A stretch of 64,000 bases of DNA, from positions 1,508,358,545 through 1,508,422,544 of the forward strand of contig OX336388.2 of the NCBI GenBank assembly GCA_946902985.2. The letters run 5' to 3'. A model generated the notes under the pieces. That model searched no databases. It saw only the letters and a program-made list of their open reading frames with translations, and was not told the DNA's origin. Shown piece after piece: positions 23,058 through 34,856 of the stretch (its first letter is position 1; each line of letters starts with the position of its first letter). This stretch comes from Meconema thalassinum. Lineage: Eukaryota > Arthropoda > Insecta > Orthoptera > Tettigoniidae. The translations under genes were made by a program, and so were the position numbers.

Positions 23058-23885
23058 CTAGATTCTCTTGTATCTCTCCTCTCTCTGTCTGTTATCTGTG
23101 GGTGTCAGATGACCATGTTACAGAATACCAATTAGACCATAGTGCAGTGAGTAGGATGTATAGAATATCACTGCTAGATGTGAGGAATAAGAGAGGTTCC
23201 GATGTTAATAGTGATCACCATTTAGATGTTCCTAACTTTCGGTTAAAAATCACTGCCACCAACAGACGTTTTCAACCATCAAGAAAACTTTTCGATGCAA
23301 GAAAATTGAAGTCACCAGAAAAACAATATACATTTCGTATAGAACTAAGGAATTGATTTGAAGCATTTCAGGAAGTATAGGATGATAGTGGAATTGCGGC
23401 TACATGGAAGAGTTAAAATGTCTACGCGGAAACTAGTGAATGTGTACTTGAATTTAAACACTATATGAAGAAAGTTTTGATGACCAACAACACCTGGGAC
23501 TTAATAAATGACAGAAAAGAGAAAACAGCCAAATTAAACATGTGTAAAACAAGACAACAGAAAGTTTTAGCGCAGGCAGGGTACAAAGTTTCTGACCATT
23601 AGGTAAAAGGAGTGTAAGGAATGATAAGAGAAAATGTATAGATGAACAGGCCCAGAGAGCAGAGGTAGCTGCAGGAAGACGTGACGCAAAGGAACTATAT
23701 AGGATTACAAAGATACTGCCAAATAGAGGCTTTAATAGGAATAGGTCAGTGAGAAGCAAGGACGGAGGACTTCTGACAACGCAAGAAGACCAACTCAAGC
23801 GATGGAAAGAACATTTCTCTGAAATCCTTAATAGAGAACAGACAGGGGAGGAGAGATACCTACTGTACAACATCAACTAAATTCC
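23058..23885 (+). pseudogene. LINE endonuclease end and linker, opposite orientation
   Basis: The plus-strand frame 22919-23356 includes SLLDVRNKRGSDVNSDHHL, the last block of an AP-type endonuclease (SDHHL is catalytic). Further on, in shifting frames, come TWDLINDRKEK and RSKDGGLLTTQEDQLKRWK, the linker just before RT. Stops and shifts are frequent. It faces the minus-strand LINE, head to head, and may be the same family. Confidence 0.75.
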
Positions 23886-24111
23886 AAGAATTTTTTAATA
23901 TTTACGACCGCAATTATGATAAGGCTATACCTATTAGGTCGTGTAACGCACAAATAGTGCAAGCTTGCTTCTCAGTCGGCCAACTGTTTAATATTTTGCC
24001 CAGTAAAATTGGGAGTGAACTTTATGTACTCAACACCTGTTATCCAGGAAAGATTTTCATGGGTTTATATAAGTCTTTGTAATGGACCACCTCGTAATGT
24101 GGAGGCTGCAA
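23886..24111. other. unassigned
   Basis: No recognisable feature. Confidence 0.4.
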
Positions 24112-24240
24112 ATGCATACACTAATACAGCCATCACAAGTGCACAGGTTATCAGATGAATTGTTCACACGCCCAAGCACACAGAGTTAAATGACCACGAT
24201 GTCAGAAAACCCCTAAAATTAATCAAAAACAACTCCTTGT
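24112..24240 (-). repeat. R150 interspersed repeat, copy 3
   Basis: Contains CACAGGTTATCAGATGAATT, then CACACGCCCAAGCACAC and GACCACGATGTCAGAAAACC, matching copies 4 and 5. Confidence 0.6.
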
Positions 24241-24307
24241 TATACACATCCTGGTGCAACGTGTTGACTGACTTTTACTGGATTACGAAAGGAAGATGAA
24301 AAATGAA

Positions 24308-24631
24308 AATCCACAGCCTGCTTCCAGTCTCTGACCGGGTGAGGAAAGGAATGAATGAAGCCCCTATCAAGCGGAGAGGCTATGAACTGTGCCGGCTGCC
24401 GAAGCCTGACGCACTCCTCTGGGGCAATGATTAAAGGAATGACAGATGAAATGAAATGATAGTGGAGAGTGTTACTGGAATGAAATTTTGACAGGGAAAA
24501 CCAGAGTACCCGGAGAAAAACCTGTCTGCCTCCGTTTTGTCCAGCACAGATCTCACATGGAGTGACCGGGATTTTAACCACGGACCCAGCGGTGAAAGGC
24601 CGGCGTGCTGCCGCCTAAGCCACGGAGGCTC
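24308..24631 (-). mobile_element. tRNA-derived SINE (family d) with 14-bp target duplication
   Basis: TACGAAAGGAAGAT occurs on both sides (24294-24307 and 24632-24645). On the minus strand the element starts GAGCCTCCGTGGCTTAGGCG (A-box region) and has a B-box-like GGTTAAAATCCC about 50 bases on, followed by a 250-base body. Transcription would be by RNA polymerase III. The intact duplication indicates a fairly recent insertion. Confidence 0.85.
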
Positions 24632-24696
24632 TACGAAAGGAAGATAAAAAGGGCTATTTACTTATTATAACTAGCAACCCTCCCCGGCTTCGTCCA

Positions 24697-25093
24697 GTAT
24701 CTTTAACGGTTAAGCTTAAGCTTAAGCTTAAAAGGCGCACGGATCATCTCCCAGAAGCAATTCAGAAAAGCCGAGGTGAACAGCGAAACCCCAAATACTT
24801 GTACTCTTCTCTGAAGTTTTAACTCGACACGACTCAACAGTTTGATGTTGGCTGAACTTGGGGGGATAGGCTCACTTACTAGCCCGTAAACTCGCTCCGA
24901 AGCTAGTGATTTAAAAGTCCACTGAATGGACATTGTTGGAAGAAATGAAAACGTAAAAACTCTTATAGTGGGCGATGTATTAAATATAGATATGTTGTCC
25001 AGGACTTTTTGTAGAACGTTTCATGCTGAACAATTCCAGTACTCATAGTATATAGATATTTTTAACGGTTTACCCAGCTTAAGCTTAAAAGGA
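24697..25093 (+). repeat. interspersed repeat family G, copy 2, left part
   Basis: Aligns with 1571-1960. The copy is interrupted at 25094 by a SINE and resumes at 25488. A small expansion of AAGCTT units is present at its start (24713-24729). Confidence 0.65.
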
Positions 25094-25475
25094 GCTTGCT
25101 CGGTGGGTGAGTGGATAGCGTGTCGATCTACTAACCCCAAGATTGCAGGTTCGCCCCTGACCGTGGTAAGTGATTTTTGAAAGGCGGCAAAAATACGATA
25201 CGCATGTCATACGATGTTGGCATGCCAAAGAACCCATTTGAATTCAGTAGGCCGAGTTCATAATGGCAAAATTAATCTCGGGAGTTTCCGCCAGCACAAA
25301 GTTCCTCATTTCTCTACTAGAAAGCGCTATTGTGTTCAAGGAGATTAGATATCTAACATCTAACCTCCTTGACTTTCATAGTCAAGGAACTACGAAAATC
25401 GACATGCAAGATACCCTCTGGGTGTCAAATAGCAAAGCTTGCACCAGGCACCCGAGGCCATACGATATTATTATT
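25094..25475 (+). mobile_element. tRNA-derived SINE (family c) with 12-bp target duplication
   Basis: AGCTTAAAAGGA lies on both sides (25082-25093 and 25476-25487). The head reads GGTGGGTGAGTGGATAGCG (A box) and CAGGTTCGCCCCTG (B box); the 3' end is an ATT-rich tail. It splits repeat family G copy 2. A short internal inverted repeat is present around 25350-25385 (AGGAGATTAGATATC region). Confidence 0.85.
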
Positions 25476-25487
25476 AGCTTAAAAGGA

Positions 25488-25670
25488 CGGAAGGTTATTC
25501 TTCGACTCGATTCACTGAAATCGTTACTGCTCGGCTCCATTTGGTCATAAATAACTGATCTTCTACAGAAACCTTTCTAGAGAAATCCTTTACAGAATGG
25601 TGAAAACCGCATCAAAATCCATCCAGTGTTTCTCGATATTACCCGTTACATCCAAGAATCGGGGACTATG
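25488..25670 (+). repeat. interspersed repeat family G, copy 2, right part
   Basis: Continues the match to 1967-2140 (TTCTTCGACTCGATTCACTG, then ATCAAAATCCATCCAGTG), confirming that the SINE interrupted a once continuous copy. Confidence 0.65.
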
Positions 25671-26362
25671 TTTTATACTATGTAGCGATATTATTATATA
25701 CATTGTACCCACCCAGTCATTGGGAAAATTAGTGTTGACACTGGAGAAATGGCTTCAATACTTTACAAAAAAAGTCCCTACAAATTTCTATTGCTGGAAG
25801 AAAATACAAGTATTATTGCTTGTAATATGGCATTTCAGTTCTTCGAAACACGAGAACTTGCATGGCTTTAAGGATGTACTCTGCACGTGGCACTGACGCC
25901 ATTATACCATCTGCTATTAAGGATTTCTCGTCGCTCTTTGTTCTATTTGAGAACACGGAGCGCCTGACAAAACAATATTCGCTATATTGCGAGAACACCT
26001 CCTTTTATATAACACCGCTCATGACAATACTTCATTCACATACCAAAAGCACTGTGCGACATACAAAGCTGAAAAGCGAAGGAGCGTAGCGTATCGCAGC
26101 GGTAATATTCTCACCTGCTGTGCCCAAGGTTTCAGGATAGAATCTTGTGCTGTCAGTTTGAATTAGAGGGTGTGCAAATGCGAGGGAGCCGTGTTATTAG
26201 TAGATTTACTGGCACCTTAAAGAACCCAATAGAAACAAAATTCCGACACCCCGGTGTCTTTAAAAGTCTCACTTTCACTCTAGACAAAAGCCGAATGCTA
26301 ACTACATTTTTTAGACCAAGGCTACCTCTTTCTCAAATTGCACCCTAAATTACAAACGCACA
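25671..26362. other. unassigned
   Basis: No recognised gene or repeat. Confidence 0.35.
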
Positions 26363-26490
26363 CCTTAGTACAGCCGTCCCAACAACACAGGTTATTAGAT
26401 AGATTACACATACACACCTAATTACACGGGGCTACATCACCACGATATCCCAATATCCTTTAATGAATCAGCAACAACATGTCGGTAACT
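26363..26490 (-). repeat. R150 interspersed repeat, copy 4
   Basis: Contains ACAACACAGGTTATTAGATA and CATCACCACGATATCCC, in the same order as the other copies. Confidence 0.55.
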
Positions 26491-26846
26491 CAGCGAAACT
26501 TAAACTCAGAGAAGTAGAAATTAAAATCCATTAGAAAATACTTTCTAATTTTGTACTTTCAGAAATTATACGTAATAATGTATCATTTATTACTGGGGTT
26601 TGGTTATTTAGGAAATGTATTTTTTTTCCTTGACTACTTTTCATTAAAAACTGCAATTAAACATGAATTCAATGTTCCTGATTCATTTTAGGTGGATTTT
26701 ATAAAGAAATTAATGCATATTTGGGCAATTTTCATAGCTATTGTCATATTTCATCAATAATAATGTTTTAAGATAATATTTTGGTAATCTTTTAGGGGTA
26801 GGTGGAGCACTTGTTTATCAGCTGGTTGTAAAATAGCGGGAAACGT
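26491..26846. other. AT-rich, no feature seen
   Basis: AT-rich DNA with no recognised element. Confidence 0.4.
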
Positions 26847-27087
26847 CCACGGCCGCGGTGGCCGAGAGCGCTAACGCGCTACCTCGTGCCTCGCTGGCAT
26901 CGGGAGAGCGTGGGTTTGAGCCCCAACTCGGCCGTTCTGAAAATGGTTTTCTTGGTTTCCCATTTGCACCACCAGGCAAATGCCGGGACGGTTCCATTCA
27001 ATAGGTCCACGGCCGATTTCCTTCCAATATCCCTTCCCTGACCCGTCCTGAAAAGAAAAGTACATGGCCATTGGCTGCATTAATAAA
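26847..27087 (+). mobile_element. tRNA-derived SINE (family a), copy 1
   Basis: A box GTGGCCGAGAGCG and B box GGGTTTGAGCCCC, followed by a body containing CCCATTTGCACCACCAGGC and a TTAATAAAATTATTAAAT tail. Aligns with 47661-47880. It abuts the truncated end of the minus-strand HINE at 27088. Confidence 0.8.
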
Positions 27088-27272
27088 ATTATTAAATATT
27101 TACATTCCGCGTCACCGCCATTTTGAATTGGTGATCACCAGGTTATTGCAAGGCCCATAGATGAACTCATGTTCATAGCCTCTATCAACATACAACATTT
27201 TAGTTTGATTGCTGTTATAGATTAATAGATAATGAGAACCGTCTAAATATTTCGGATGGTCGTCATGTTAGA

Positions 27273-30035
27273 TTTTTAGCCTACTTTTCACATTTTGCAA
27301 AAATGAGGAAAAAGTAGACTTATGAGATCGATCCGGGAAAATGTGTGTCTGTCTGTCTGTCTGTCTGTCTGTTTGGCTGTGTGTGTGTGTGTCCCCTATC
27401 AACTCCCAAACGGCTGCAGCAATCAAAACTAAATTTAGTATGAGTAAAGATGTGCACCGGAATATCTCACGTCCATATTTGAAAATGATGTCAGTGCTAC
27501 CAACTGCTGAAAAAACGCACTAGAAATTTGAGCTCCATTTGGATATCTTGCAAGGTATGCATGAGAGCTATTCCAAAATTGGCACACATGTAGATAATAC
27601 TATTCCAGTTTAATTTCCAGAAGGCCAACCATGAAAATGTTGCCAAAATAATTTTAAGCCTTCTGATAAGTCCAATGTTTAAATGCATATAACTACTACA
27701 CTATCAATTGGATTTCAACCAAATTTTGTATGTAAAATCTGTACATAAACATATATGACTGAGCGTATTCTTAAGAGCCACCAGGGCTGCCAACTGTTAA
27801 TAATTGCTCTCTCTATTTTTTTTTTATCAAAATACCAATATATCAGAAAGTATACAAGCCAACAGCTTTAAACTATGCACACGTATATTCTGACATTTTA
27901 GATTAATTTGGAGTAAGATATATACGCCAGTTTTACCAACATGATTATAAGCCTGCTGATAGTACCAATTTTTAGCCTATTTTCAATTTTGAAAAAATAG
28001 GCTTATGAGATCACCTTTTGTCCGTGTGTGTGTGCGTGTGTGTGTGTGTGAGGTGTGTGTGTGTGTGTGTCCCTAATAAAATCTAAACGGCTGGAGCGAT
28101 TTCAATGAAACTCGGTATGTTCATAGCGCTATTCCCGGCGACCTCGACCGTGCCCTTCAAATTTTGTTACGTCTCACCAATCCAACATGGCGGTCAAGCG
28201 AAATTGAGACTTTTAAATAGACATTTCTCGCGATTTAACTATCCAAACGTAATGAAACTTGGTACAGCAAATGTTTATACACATTGTAATGCACTGGAGT
28301 CTAATTTAGTTCAATTGTTTACATAACCTCAAAATGTCGGCTGTGCGAAATATTTCACTGACATTCTATATCTCCGAAACTATTACAGATATCATCATGC
28401 AATTTTGTACGGTGATAAAGGGTACTGAAACAAGTTTACCTATGTATATTTCATAAACCTGTAAAGTATAAAACGAACATGGTGACCAAGCGAATTTGAA
28501 ATATTTTAATAGACTTTTCTCGTGATTTAACTCTCTGAGCGCAGTGAAATGTGGTACAGTAAATGATTTTGCAGATTGTAATGCACTGCCATCTAATTTA
28601 ATTCAATTGTTTACATAACCTCAAGATGGCGGCTGTGCGAAATTTTAAAATTAAGTTTTTATTCTTGTGTCGTAATCATGCGATCGAAGTGATAGTTTGA
28701 ATAATGAAGCTAGGCAATAATTGTCCTTGAATGGTACATAACTCTATGGCCTATATATATAACAATCCTAAATGGCGAGGTTCCGAAATATTTAGACGGT
28801 TCTCAATATCTATGAATCTTTTACAGCAACCAAACTGAATTTTTTTAAATGTTCATAGAGACTATGAACATATGTTCACCTATAGGACTTTCAGTAACCT
28901 GGTGAGCACAAATCCAAGATGGCGGCGACGCGAAGTATAAATAATTAAAAGGACGTTTCTCGCGAATTAACTATCCGAGTGCCGTGAAACGTTGCACGTT
29001 AAATGCTTATACAAATGTTGATCCACTGGCGTGTAATTTATTTCAATTGTTTGCATAATCACAAGATGGCTGGTGTGCGTACTTTTAAAATCTCGTTTTT
29101 ACTTCTTGTGTTCTAATCATGCGATTGAAGTATGAATACCACACGTACACAATAATCTTAATGTAATAGTACAAAAATAGAAATCCATCCTGGCGACCAT
29201 ATGAAATATTTAGACGGTTCTCAATATCTACGAATCTGTTACGCAATTAAACTGAAATTTTGTATGTTGATAGAGACAATTAACATGAGCAGGATATATG
29301 AAAATAGGCTGTATAGTTCTTCACGGAACTACTTGTTAAATACATGTAACTTCTATACTATCAGTTAGATTTCAACCAAATTTCGTATGTTCTATGTGTA
29401 GCATAACAGATATGACTATAAGTATTGTTAAGAGCAATCAGGGCTGCCAACTGTTAATAAATGCTGTCCATATTTTTTTTACCCTAATATCAATATATCA
29501 GAAAGTATGCAAGCCAACAACTCTATACTTTGCACACGTATAGCACCTGACATTCTAGATTAATTTGGAGTAATTAATACAAGGCAGTGCTGCCAACATG
29601 ATTCTATGCCTGCTGATATGTCCAATTTTACAATGCATGTAACTTATATACTAACAAATGGATTTCATCCAAAATTGGCACAACAAGATATCATAATATG
29701 TCAGATTATTCCTGACCAGCACACGCATGGTATTGTTGGCAACATGCTTTTACGCGTGCTGATAGATCCAGTGATTACTGCATGTACCGTCCATTGGACT
29801 TCAACCAAATTTTTTATTCTGTACCTTAAGAGATGGAACTAAGAATATATTCAGTCACCAGGGCTGCCAACTGTAGTGCTCTATTAGGCTACATTATACA
29901 GGTATATTTTGAACTAATTAGATATTTCGATATTACCAACTTAATTTCGTCATTATTCTAGATAGGTTCATATAATGTAGAATAATCATTGGCATGAAAA
30001 GTAGGCTGTATAGTTCTTCACGGAACTTCTTGTTA
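27273..30035 (+). mobile_element. HINE C, middle element (split by HINE B)
   Basis: The 5' end at about 27273 (TTTTTAGCCTACTTTTC, an inverted copy of the subterminal AAAAGTAGGCTG near 30000) is followed by a (TCTG)n/(GT)n run at 27346-27391. The 3' end at 30035 has hairpin AGTTC-TTCAC-GGAAC then TTCTTGTT. Internal units of about 293 bases recur (marker CTGATAGTACCAAT and variants at 27667, 27957 and, beyond HINE B, 29615). HINE B is inserted between T and A-rich sequence within one unit. Length without B is about 1.4 kb; no ORF. Confidence 0.8.
27970..29338 (+). mobile_element. HINE B, innermost element, complete
   Basis: Begins TTTAGCCTATTTTC with a near-terminal hairpin and a (GT)n run (28025-28067), and ends AAAATAGGCTGTATAG, hairpin AGTTC-TTCAC-GGAAC, ACTTGTT. 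Terminal TAGCCTATTTTC and GAAAATAGGCT are inverted copies; the 3' copy is subterminal. Internal repeats (marker TTTCTCG(C/T)GA(A/T)TTAACT) lie at 28224, 28516 and 28956, spaced 292 and 440. This is the clearest full-length copy (1.37 kb) in the window. It is nearly identical in its last 290 bases to 1-283. Confidence 0.85.
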
Positions 30036-30685
30036 TATATGTAGACCATAGAGTTATGTACTATTAGATGACGATTATTGCGTTGGTTCATTATTCAAAC
30101 GTTGAATTTCAATCGCATTATTAGGACACAATAAATAAAATCTTAGCTTTCTAATTTCGCACAGCCGCCATCTTGAGATTATGTAGGCCTACACAATTGA
30201 ACTAAATTAGATGTCAATGCACTACAATGTGTATTAACATTTTTTTTTTTTTTGCTGTACAAGTTTCACTGCGTTCGGATGGTTAAATCGCAAGAAAAGT
30301 ATATTTAAATGTTTGAACTTCGCTTGGCCACCATGTTCGTTTTGTAATTACCAAGTTTCTTAAATTCACATAGGTCAAATCTTAGTAGTGCCTTTTATCA
30401 CCGTACAAGATGACAGGTTGATATCAGTAATTGTTCCGCAGATATAGAATGCCGGTGAAATATCTTCCCATGTTGGTTTGGTAAGACGTAATAAAATTTG
30501 AAGGGAACGGCCGGAGTCAGCCTAAACAGTATTATGACCTAACCGAGTTTCATTGCAATCGCTCCACCCGTTTAGCTTTTATTAGCGGGGGCGGGGAGGG
30601 GGGGGGGCGACGACACACACACACACACACACACGGACAAAAGGAATCTTATAAGCCTTATTTTCATAAATGAAAATAGGCTAAT

Positions 30686-31315
30686 AATATTTCACTCTTG
30701 TGTTTAGAAAGCATGTAAATATATTAGGTCATATTGTACCTCTTTTTGGATCATATTTCAGTATTTTCAGGGCTTATTTGCCTGCATATTTCTCGTTTCA
30801 TCAGGTCCTAAACATCCGAAACTTATTTATAACTAACAGTACCTTCCTAGAGATCGTGCACAGAGGCAGGGAGTGGAAGATGTTCATAGCTCAACTAATT
30901 GAAAGGGAAGTCATGTCTTTAGTTAATTGGGGCTTCGAGGTAACACTAAACTGGATTTCCTCAGAACAAACACATTTCAAGTTCCTTCCGTCAAACGTAA
31001 TTCTAAATGAAAGGCAGCGGAGAAGTACGTGCCTATTCCCACCTGTCATGGTAAGAGGAGACTGAGCCTATGGACTATAAATTGAAGGAAACGAGCTGCT
31101 CTAAACTCTTGATAAACGGAAGCGTTGAATAGGCCCATGTTATGGCTAAAGTGAAGATACGAAATGTTTATATACACTGTGTATCTGCCTCAAAATAGAC
31201 ACGTAAGGAAACACCAAAATAATGTTTGAAAATGGTGCTTTGATATGAATGGTCCTTATTAACATTCTGTTAGAACCCTGCTCCTTCATCACTAACTGGA
31301 CACAAGTCAATCAAA
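30686..31315. other. unassigned
   Basis: The 121-codon frame at 30700-31065 has no family motif I recognise and no supporting context; probably chance. Confidence 0.35.
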
Positions 31316-31465
31316 ATAAATTACATTTACAAATACACACACTAATTGAGCCATCGCAATAACACAGGATGTCAGACCAATTCCACACACATGAGTACAC
31401 AAGGCTCGATGATTACGATGTCGCAAACCCCCTACATAAATCAACAACAACACCCTGAAAGAAAC
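31316..31465 (-). repeat. R150 interspersed repeat, copy 5
   Basis: Contains ACACAGGATGTCAGACCAATT and GATGATTACGATGTCGCAAA, then CAACAACAACACC. Confidence 0.55.
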
Positions 31466-32089
31466 TTGTAAGAAGAAGATGTTCTTATCCTTATAATCGT
31501 TGGGCTCCAACGAGGGACAACAAAAGAATAGATGAGGAAGGAAAACCTTGGAGAAATAAGAGAAAGTAAGAAAAGGTCCAGTGTTTCTACATTATCTGTT
31601 GGAGACATGCATTAAATGTTACCCAACAACTCGTAGCTCTCAAGTATTCACTATATCAGTAACATGGGCGTGAAATATTGCTTCCTGTCGGATTTGCTCG
31701 TCAGCACGCCACTGCTGGTTACAACTGCATACGACGGGGAAAGTAATTTGTCACAACTGCCAGGCATATGTAAGATGGATACATTTACAATGTCCCTGTA
31801 GAACAACGAATTCTTCAAAATGAGGCATACAATACAAACGTATCACACCTGGTATTCCGACAGCTGTAATATATATTTTCAGCCTTTAACTCTATTAAAT
31901 TCGAATGTAATTAATCTCCAAAATCATTCATTCTCAATATAATAAAAGGAAGAACGATCAAATATTATCACTTTCTCTGCTATAATTTACACTGGAGATT
32001 TTAACTCCCTTCGTCTATGATTAAATTCTGAGATGGCACAACTTGGACGATCCCCGTATTGACAAGTGTATTCAGATAAGAGCGCGTGG
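31466..32089. other. unassigned
   Basis: No recognised feature. Confidence 0.4.
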
Positions 32090-32283
32090 TGGTGCTGTGG
32101 TCATGCTGTTTGCCTCTAACCAAGGCGGTCCGGTCCGGGTTCGATTCATGGTCATTGTATGTGAGATTTTCGAAGTAAATTGCTATGTCTTATGGTTCGG
32201 ATTCCACGTAAAGTGGAGGTCCTGTGACTCATGATGACGAGATTACCGGACACGTGGAACTGCGGTCTCCATCTTTTTGTCTC
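32090..32283 (+). mobile_element. tRNA-derived SINE (family b), copy 1
   Basis: Same family as 62177-62373: GCGTGGTGG head, CCAAGGCGGTCC, B box GGGTTCGATTC, then GAGATTTTCGAAGTAAAT and GATTCCACGTAAAGTGGAGG. The head is altered around the A box (GTGGTGCTGTGG). Confidence 0.8.
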
Positions 32284-33795
32284 CAGATAACACTCACCAC
32301 ATAGAATACATGGTTGAAATTGCCCAAACATCGTTTAAACATGTACGCTAATTAGAATCTGCTAATTAGTTTCAAGTTCTGTTCAAAGAAGAAATGCAAT
32401 GTATCTTATTAACAAGTAATATGTCTTAATATAACAGCTTAAGATTTTACGGCCGGCTTTCATTATTATGTACAAGTTGTCTGGGATTGTAGGCCGTGGT
32501 CCTGGAAAGGTGTTCTCTCCCGACGCGTCACCGAACCGGCCTACAAGCTCGGATAAATTCTACAAAATATGTCTTAAGCATTGTGATGTTACAAGTTAAC
32601 GGCAACGAATCTATTGAGCGTAGAGTAGTGGAGTGAAACAGGCAGTAATAATGGAGCACCTTATAACAAGACATTGTTTTAAGAACACTAATCTGGGTGT
32701 ATGAAGAAATTTGACTGCTACTGGTTGATATGAGCACCAATCACTATTATAAATATGAATATGTCCCTTTGAAAGCAGTGCTATCAAGGTCTTAAAGCAG
32801 GAATTTTGTCACTTTCGCTCTTTGTTCCGAATTTATTGTAAGTACCTCTTTCAAATTTTTAATCACCTAAGGTACATTAAAATATAGGTAATCTGACCAC
32901 ATGTACATCAATCACTTGGTATTTCTAACACTGTATTTTTAAACTATGTACTCGTAATTTGGTGCATATCATTTGGAGTTCAACTATTGGTACATTCGTT
33001 ACTATTACAAATTTTTGAGACTTCATTTGAGATAAAATCCTATTGCGGTGGTGTTATTTTATTTTTTATTTTTCGTGTTTCTTTCTTCTTCTACCATCAC
33101 TGGGATAATAATCAGCCAATCTTCATTCTTTGAGTCTACTCATCCAGGAGCTCGTAATATTAGATTCACTTAACAGATTCAAAATTTACTGTCAGAAACA
33201 TAACGTTTTAATATATCCTCATGTTTCTGAAAAATCTATGTAGGCGTAAAACAGTTATTTGTTTTAAACAATTATCACCTCAGTACATATTTTTATGAAC
33301 TTGTGCAACAACAGCGAATGAACTCTTTGTGCTTCAAATTTTCTGATTCCCTCACAACTCAATGGTGAGTTTGTCGGTTGGTATATCAGCTTTCTGCCTG
33401 CTCATTCTGATGCTCACATAGCCGCCAAGTTAGGCATGTTCAACATCATAACATTGTTCGTTGGGGAGTGCGTGAGATAGTGGCTTCAATCCACTGCTCA
33501 CAATTAATCTACATTAAATATTTCGTAACTGCTTGTTCTTATTCAGCTGAAACCACAAGGCATCGGACAACACTTAACATGTCGTTTCTTCCTGACATGC
33601 ATGTTTCACACTACGTAAGCATGCGCTTTTTCACTGCGAAACGACTCATATTTTGAGGATTGTGGGCATAGTCATATCATTGATTCAACTCTACCTGGAA
33701 TTTGTGTTTTTAGGTGTTATACATTCATTTTAGGGTCTTGGGACACGTTTGCCATCAGATCTGTGTTTCATTGTTAACGCTTATAGTAATTAAAT
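32284..33795. other. unassigned; GC-richer block 32450-32545
   Basis: Mostly AT-rich DNA. The block around 32450-32545 (GTAGGCCGTGGTCCTGG and CTCTCCCGACGCGTCACC) stands out in composition but matches nothing else in the window. Confidence 0.3.
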
Positions 33796-33837
33796 AATAA
33801 TAATAATAATAAATATAATAATAATAATAATAATAGT
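33796..33837. repeat. (AAT)n microsatellite
   Basis: Imperfect AAT run just before the LINE fragment. Confidence 0.9.
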
Positions 33838-33838
33838 A

Positions 33839-34155
33839 ATGAAATCGACACGGCTATCCAACCGAATTTTTGCTTTTCACCGTGAGAAAAAGACAAAGGG
33901 GGCCTGGTTCAGTGAAGTAGAGAAAGATCTGTTGGAGACTGGGATAACATGTGAAGATATTCAGGAGCGTGGCCCACTTAGGGAAAACCTTCAGAAACAT
34001 CGGAGTTTTGAACTTACGCCGAAACTAAAATCGGGAAGGCGTGGACAACAGAGAGAAAGTTGCAACATCGATTGCGAATGAAGGAGTACTGGGCCAACAT
34101 TAAAATGTAGAAGAAACAGTTGACATGACGTGGTCCTTAGTTGGCCATAACGAAG

Positions 34156-34157
<2 letters not shown>
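33839..34157 (+). pseudogene. LINE post-RT C-terminal fragment with AAT tail
   Basis: The frame 33839-34081 reads LSNRIFAFHREKKTKGAWF and EVEKDLLETGI, matching the post-RT domain seen on the minus strand at 37331-37632 (WVEETRADLKEVGI). It runs into a non-coding tail that ends in (AAT)n at 34158-34196, consistent with a 5'-truncated LINE and its microsatellite tail. Confidence 0.65.
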
Positions 34158-34195
<38 letters not shown>

Positions 34196-34196
34196 T
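34158..34196. repeat. (AAT)n microsatellite, probable LINE tail
   Basis: Runs directly on from the LINE fragment. The ORFs here that encode Ile, Leu or Asn homopolymers are artefacts of this repeat. Confidence 0.85.
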
Positions 34197-34237
34197 TTTT
34201 TAGGGGAAGAAATGCATTTACGCAGAGAGTGTCGGGC

Positions 34238-34238
<1 letters not shown>

Positions 34239-34315
<77 letters not shown>

Positions 34316-34317
34316 TA
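34239..34317. repeat. (AAT)n microsatellite
   Basis: About 24 uninterrupted AAT units followed by AACAATAAT. Confidence 0.95.
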
Positions 34318-34408
34318 ATCAAAGCCTATTGGAACAACAAGAAGAACAAAAAAAGTTGATTGAGTTATTTGATTAACGTCTTCAATTTATTGGGAGAATT
34401 CGCTTAAA

Positions 34409-34411
<3 letters not shown>

Positions 34412-34466
<55 letters not shown>
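34412..34466. repeat. (AAT)n microsatellite
   Basis: About 17 AAT units. Confidence 0.95.
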
Positions 34467-34856
34467 CGTATATATAAAACTTTAAGATGTTCAGTATCTT
34501 TCACAAAACTTAAGCTCTTAAACCAGAGGGAGTTAGAGGGTGCGGTTTGTGCAAAATATTTCCAAATCGTCTCAATATTACTGGAATGATCTTGCATTTG
34601 CTGATAAGTCAACGGAAATATATTTCTTTGTTTATAAAGTGTTCATAAACAAGTAAACAAGACGATAGCCCCTTCCCGAAACGAGTCGCGTCAGGCCCAC
34701 ATAACAGTAAAGCCGAGCAGATGTGTTCACATAGAGCGCTCAAATGTAACTGATAGTACCAAATGAACATTCAAAAGGAAAATGACGATTTGCACTCTGA
34801 TTTCATAAATATCGTCAATTTGTTTTAAAAATGATTAAATAAATGAACTTGAAGAT

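Larger units (their letters stand above)
27088..30685 (-). mobile_element. HINE D, outermost of three nested elements (split)
   Basis: Two minus-strand pieces of one element: 5' part 30036-30685, beginning (minus strand) TTAGCCTATTTTC with GT repeats at 30611-30636, and 3' part 27088-27272, ending near the SINE. The pieces join smoothly when compared with HINE B: GTACATAACTCTATGG at 28732 lies just before the break and CCGAAATATTTAGACGG (28783) just after it. The extreme 3' end is missing. HINE C is the inserted DNA. Confidence 0.75.

Noticed and set aside
26851..26930. Genuine tRNA gene
   Set aside because: Same reason; a second copy of the whole SINE lies at 47661-47880.
30700..31065. 121-codon ORF as host gene
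   Set aside because: No domain, no neighbouring exon signals, surrounded by repeats.
34100..34376. Long open frames encoding runs of Asn, Ile or Leu
   Set aside because: They are translations of the AAT microsatellites.
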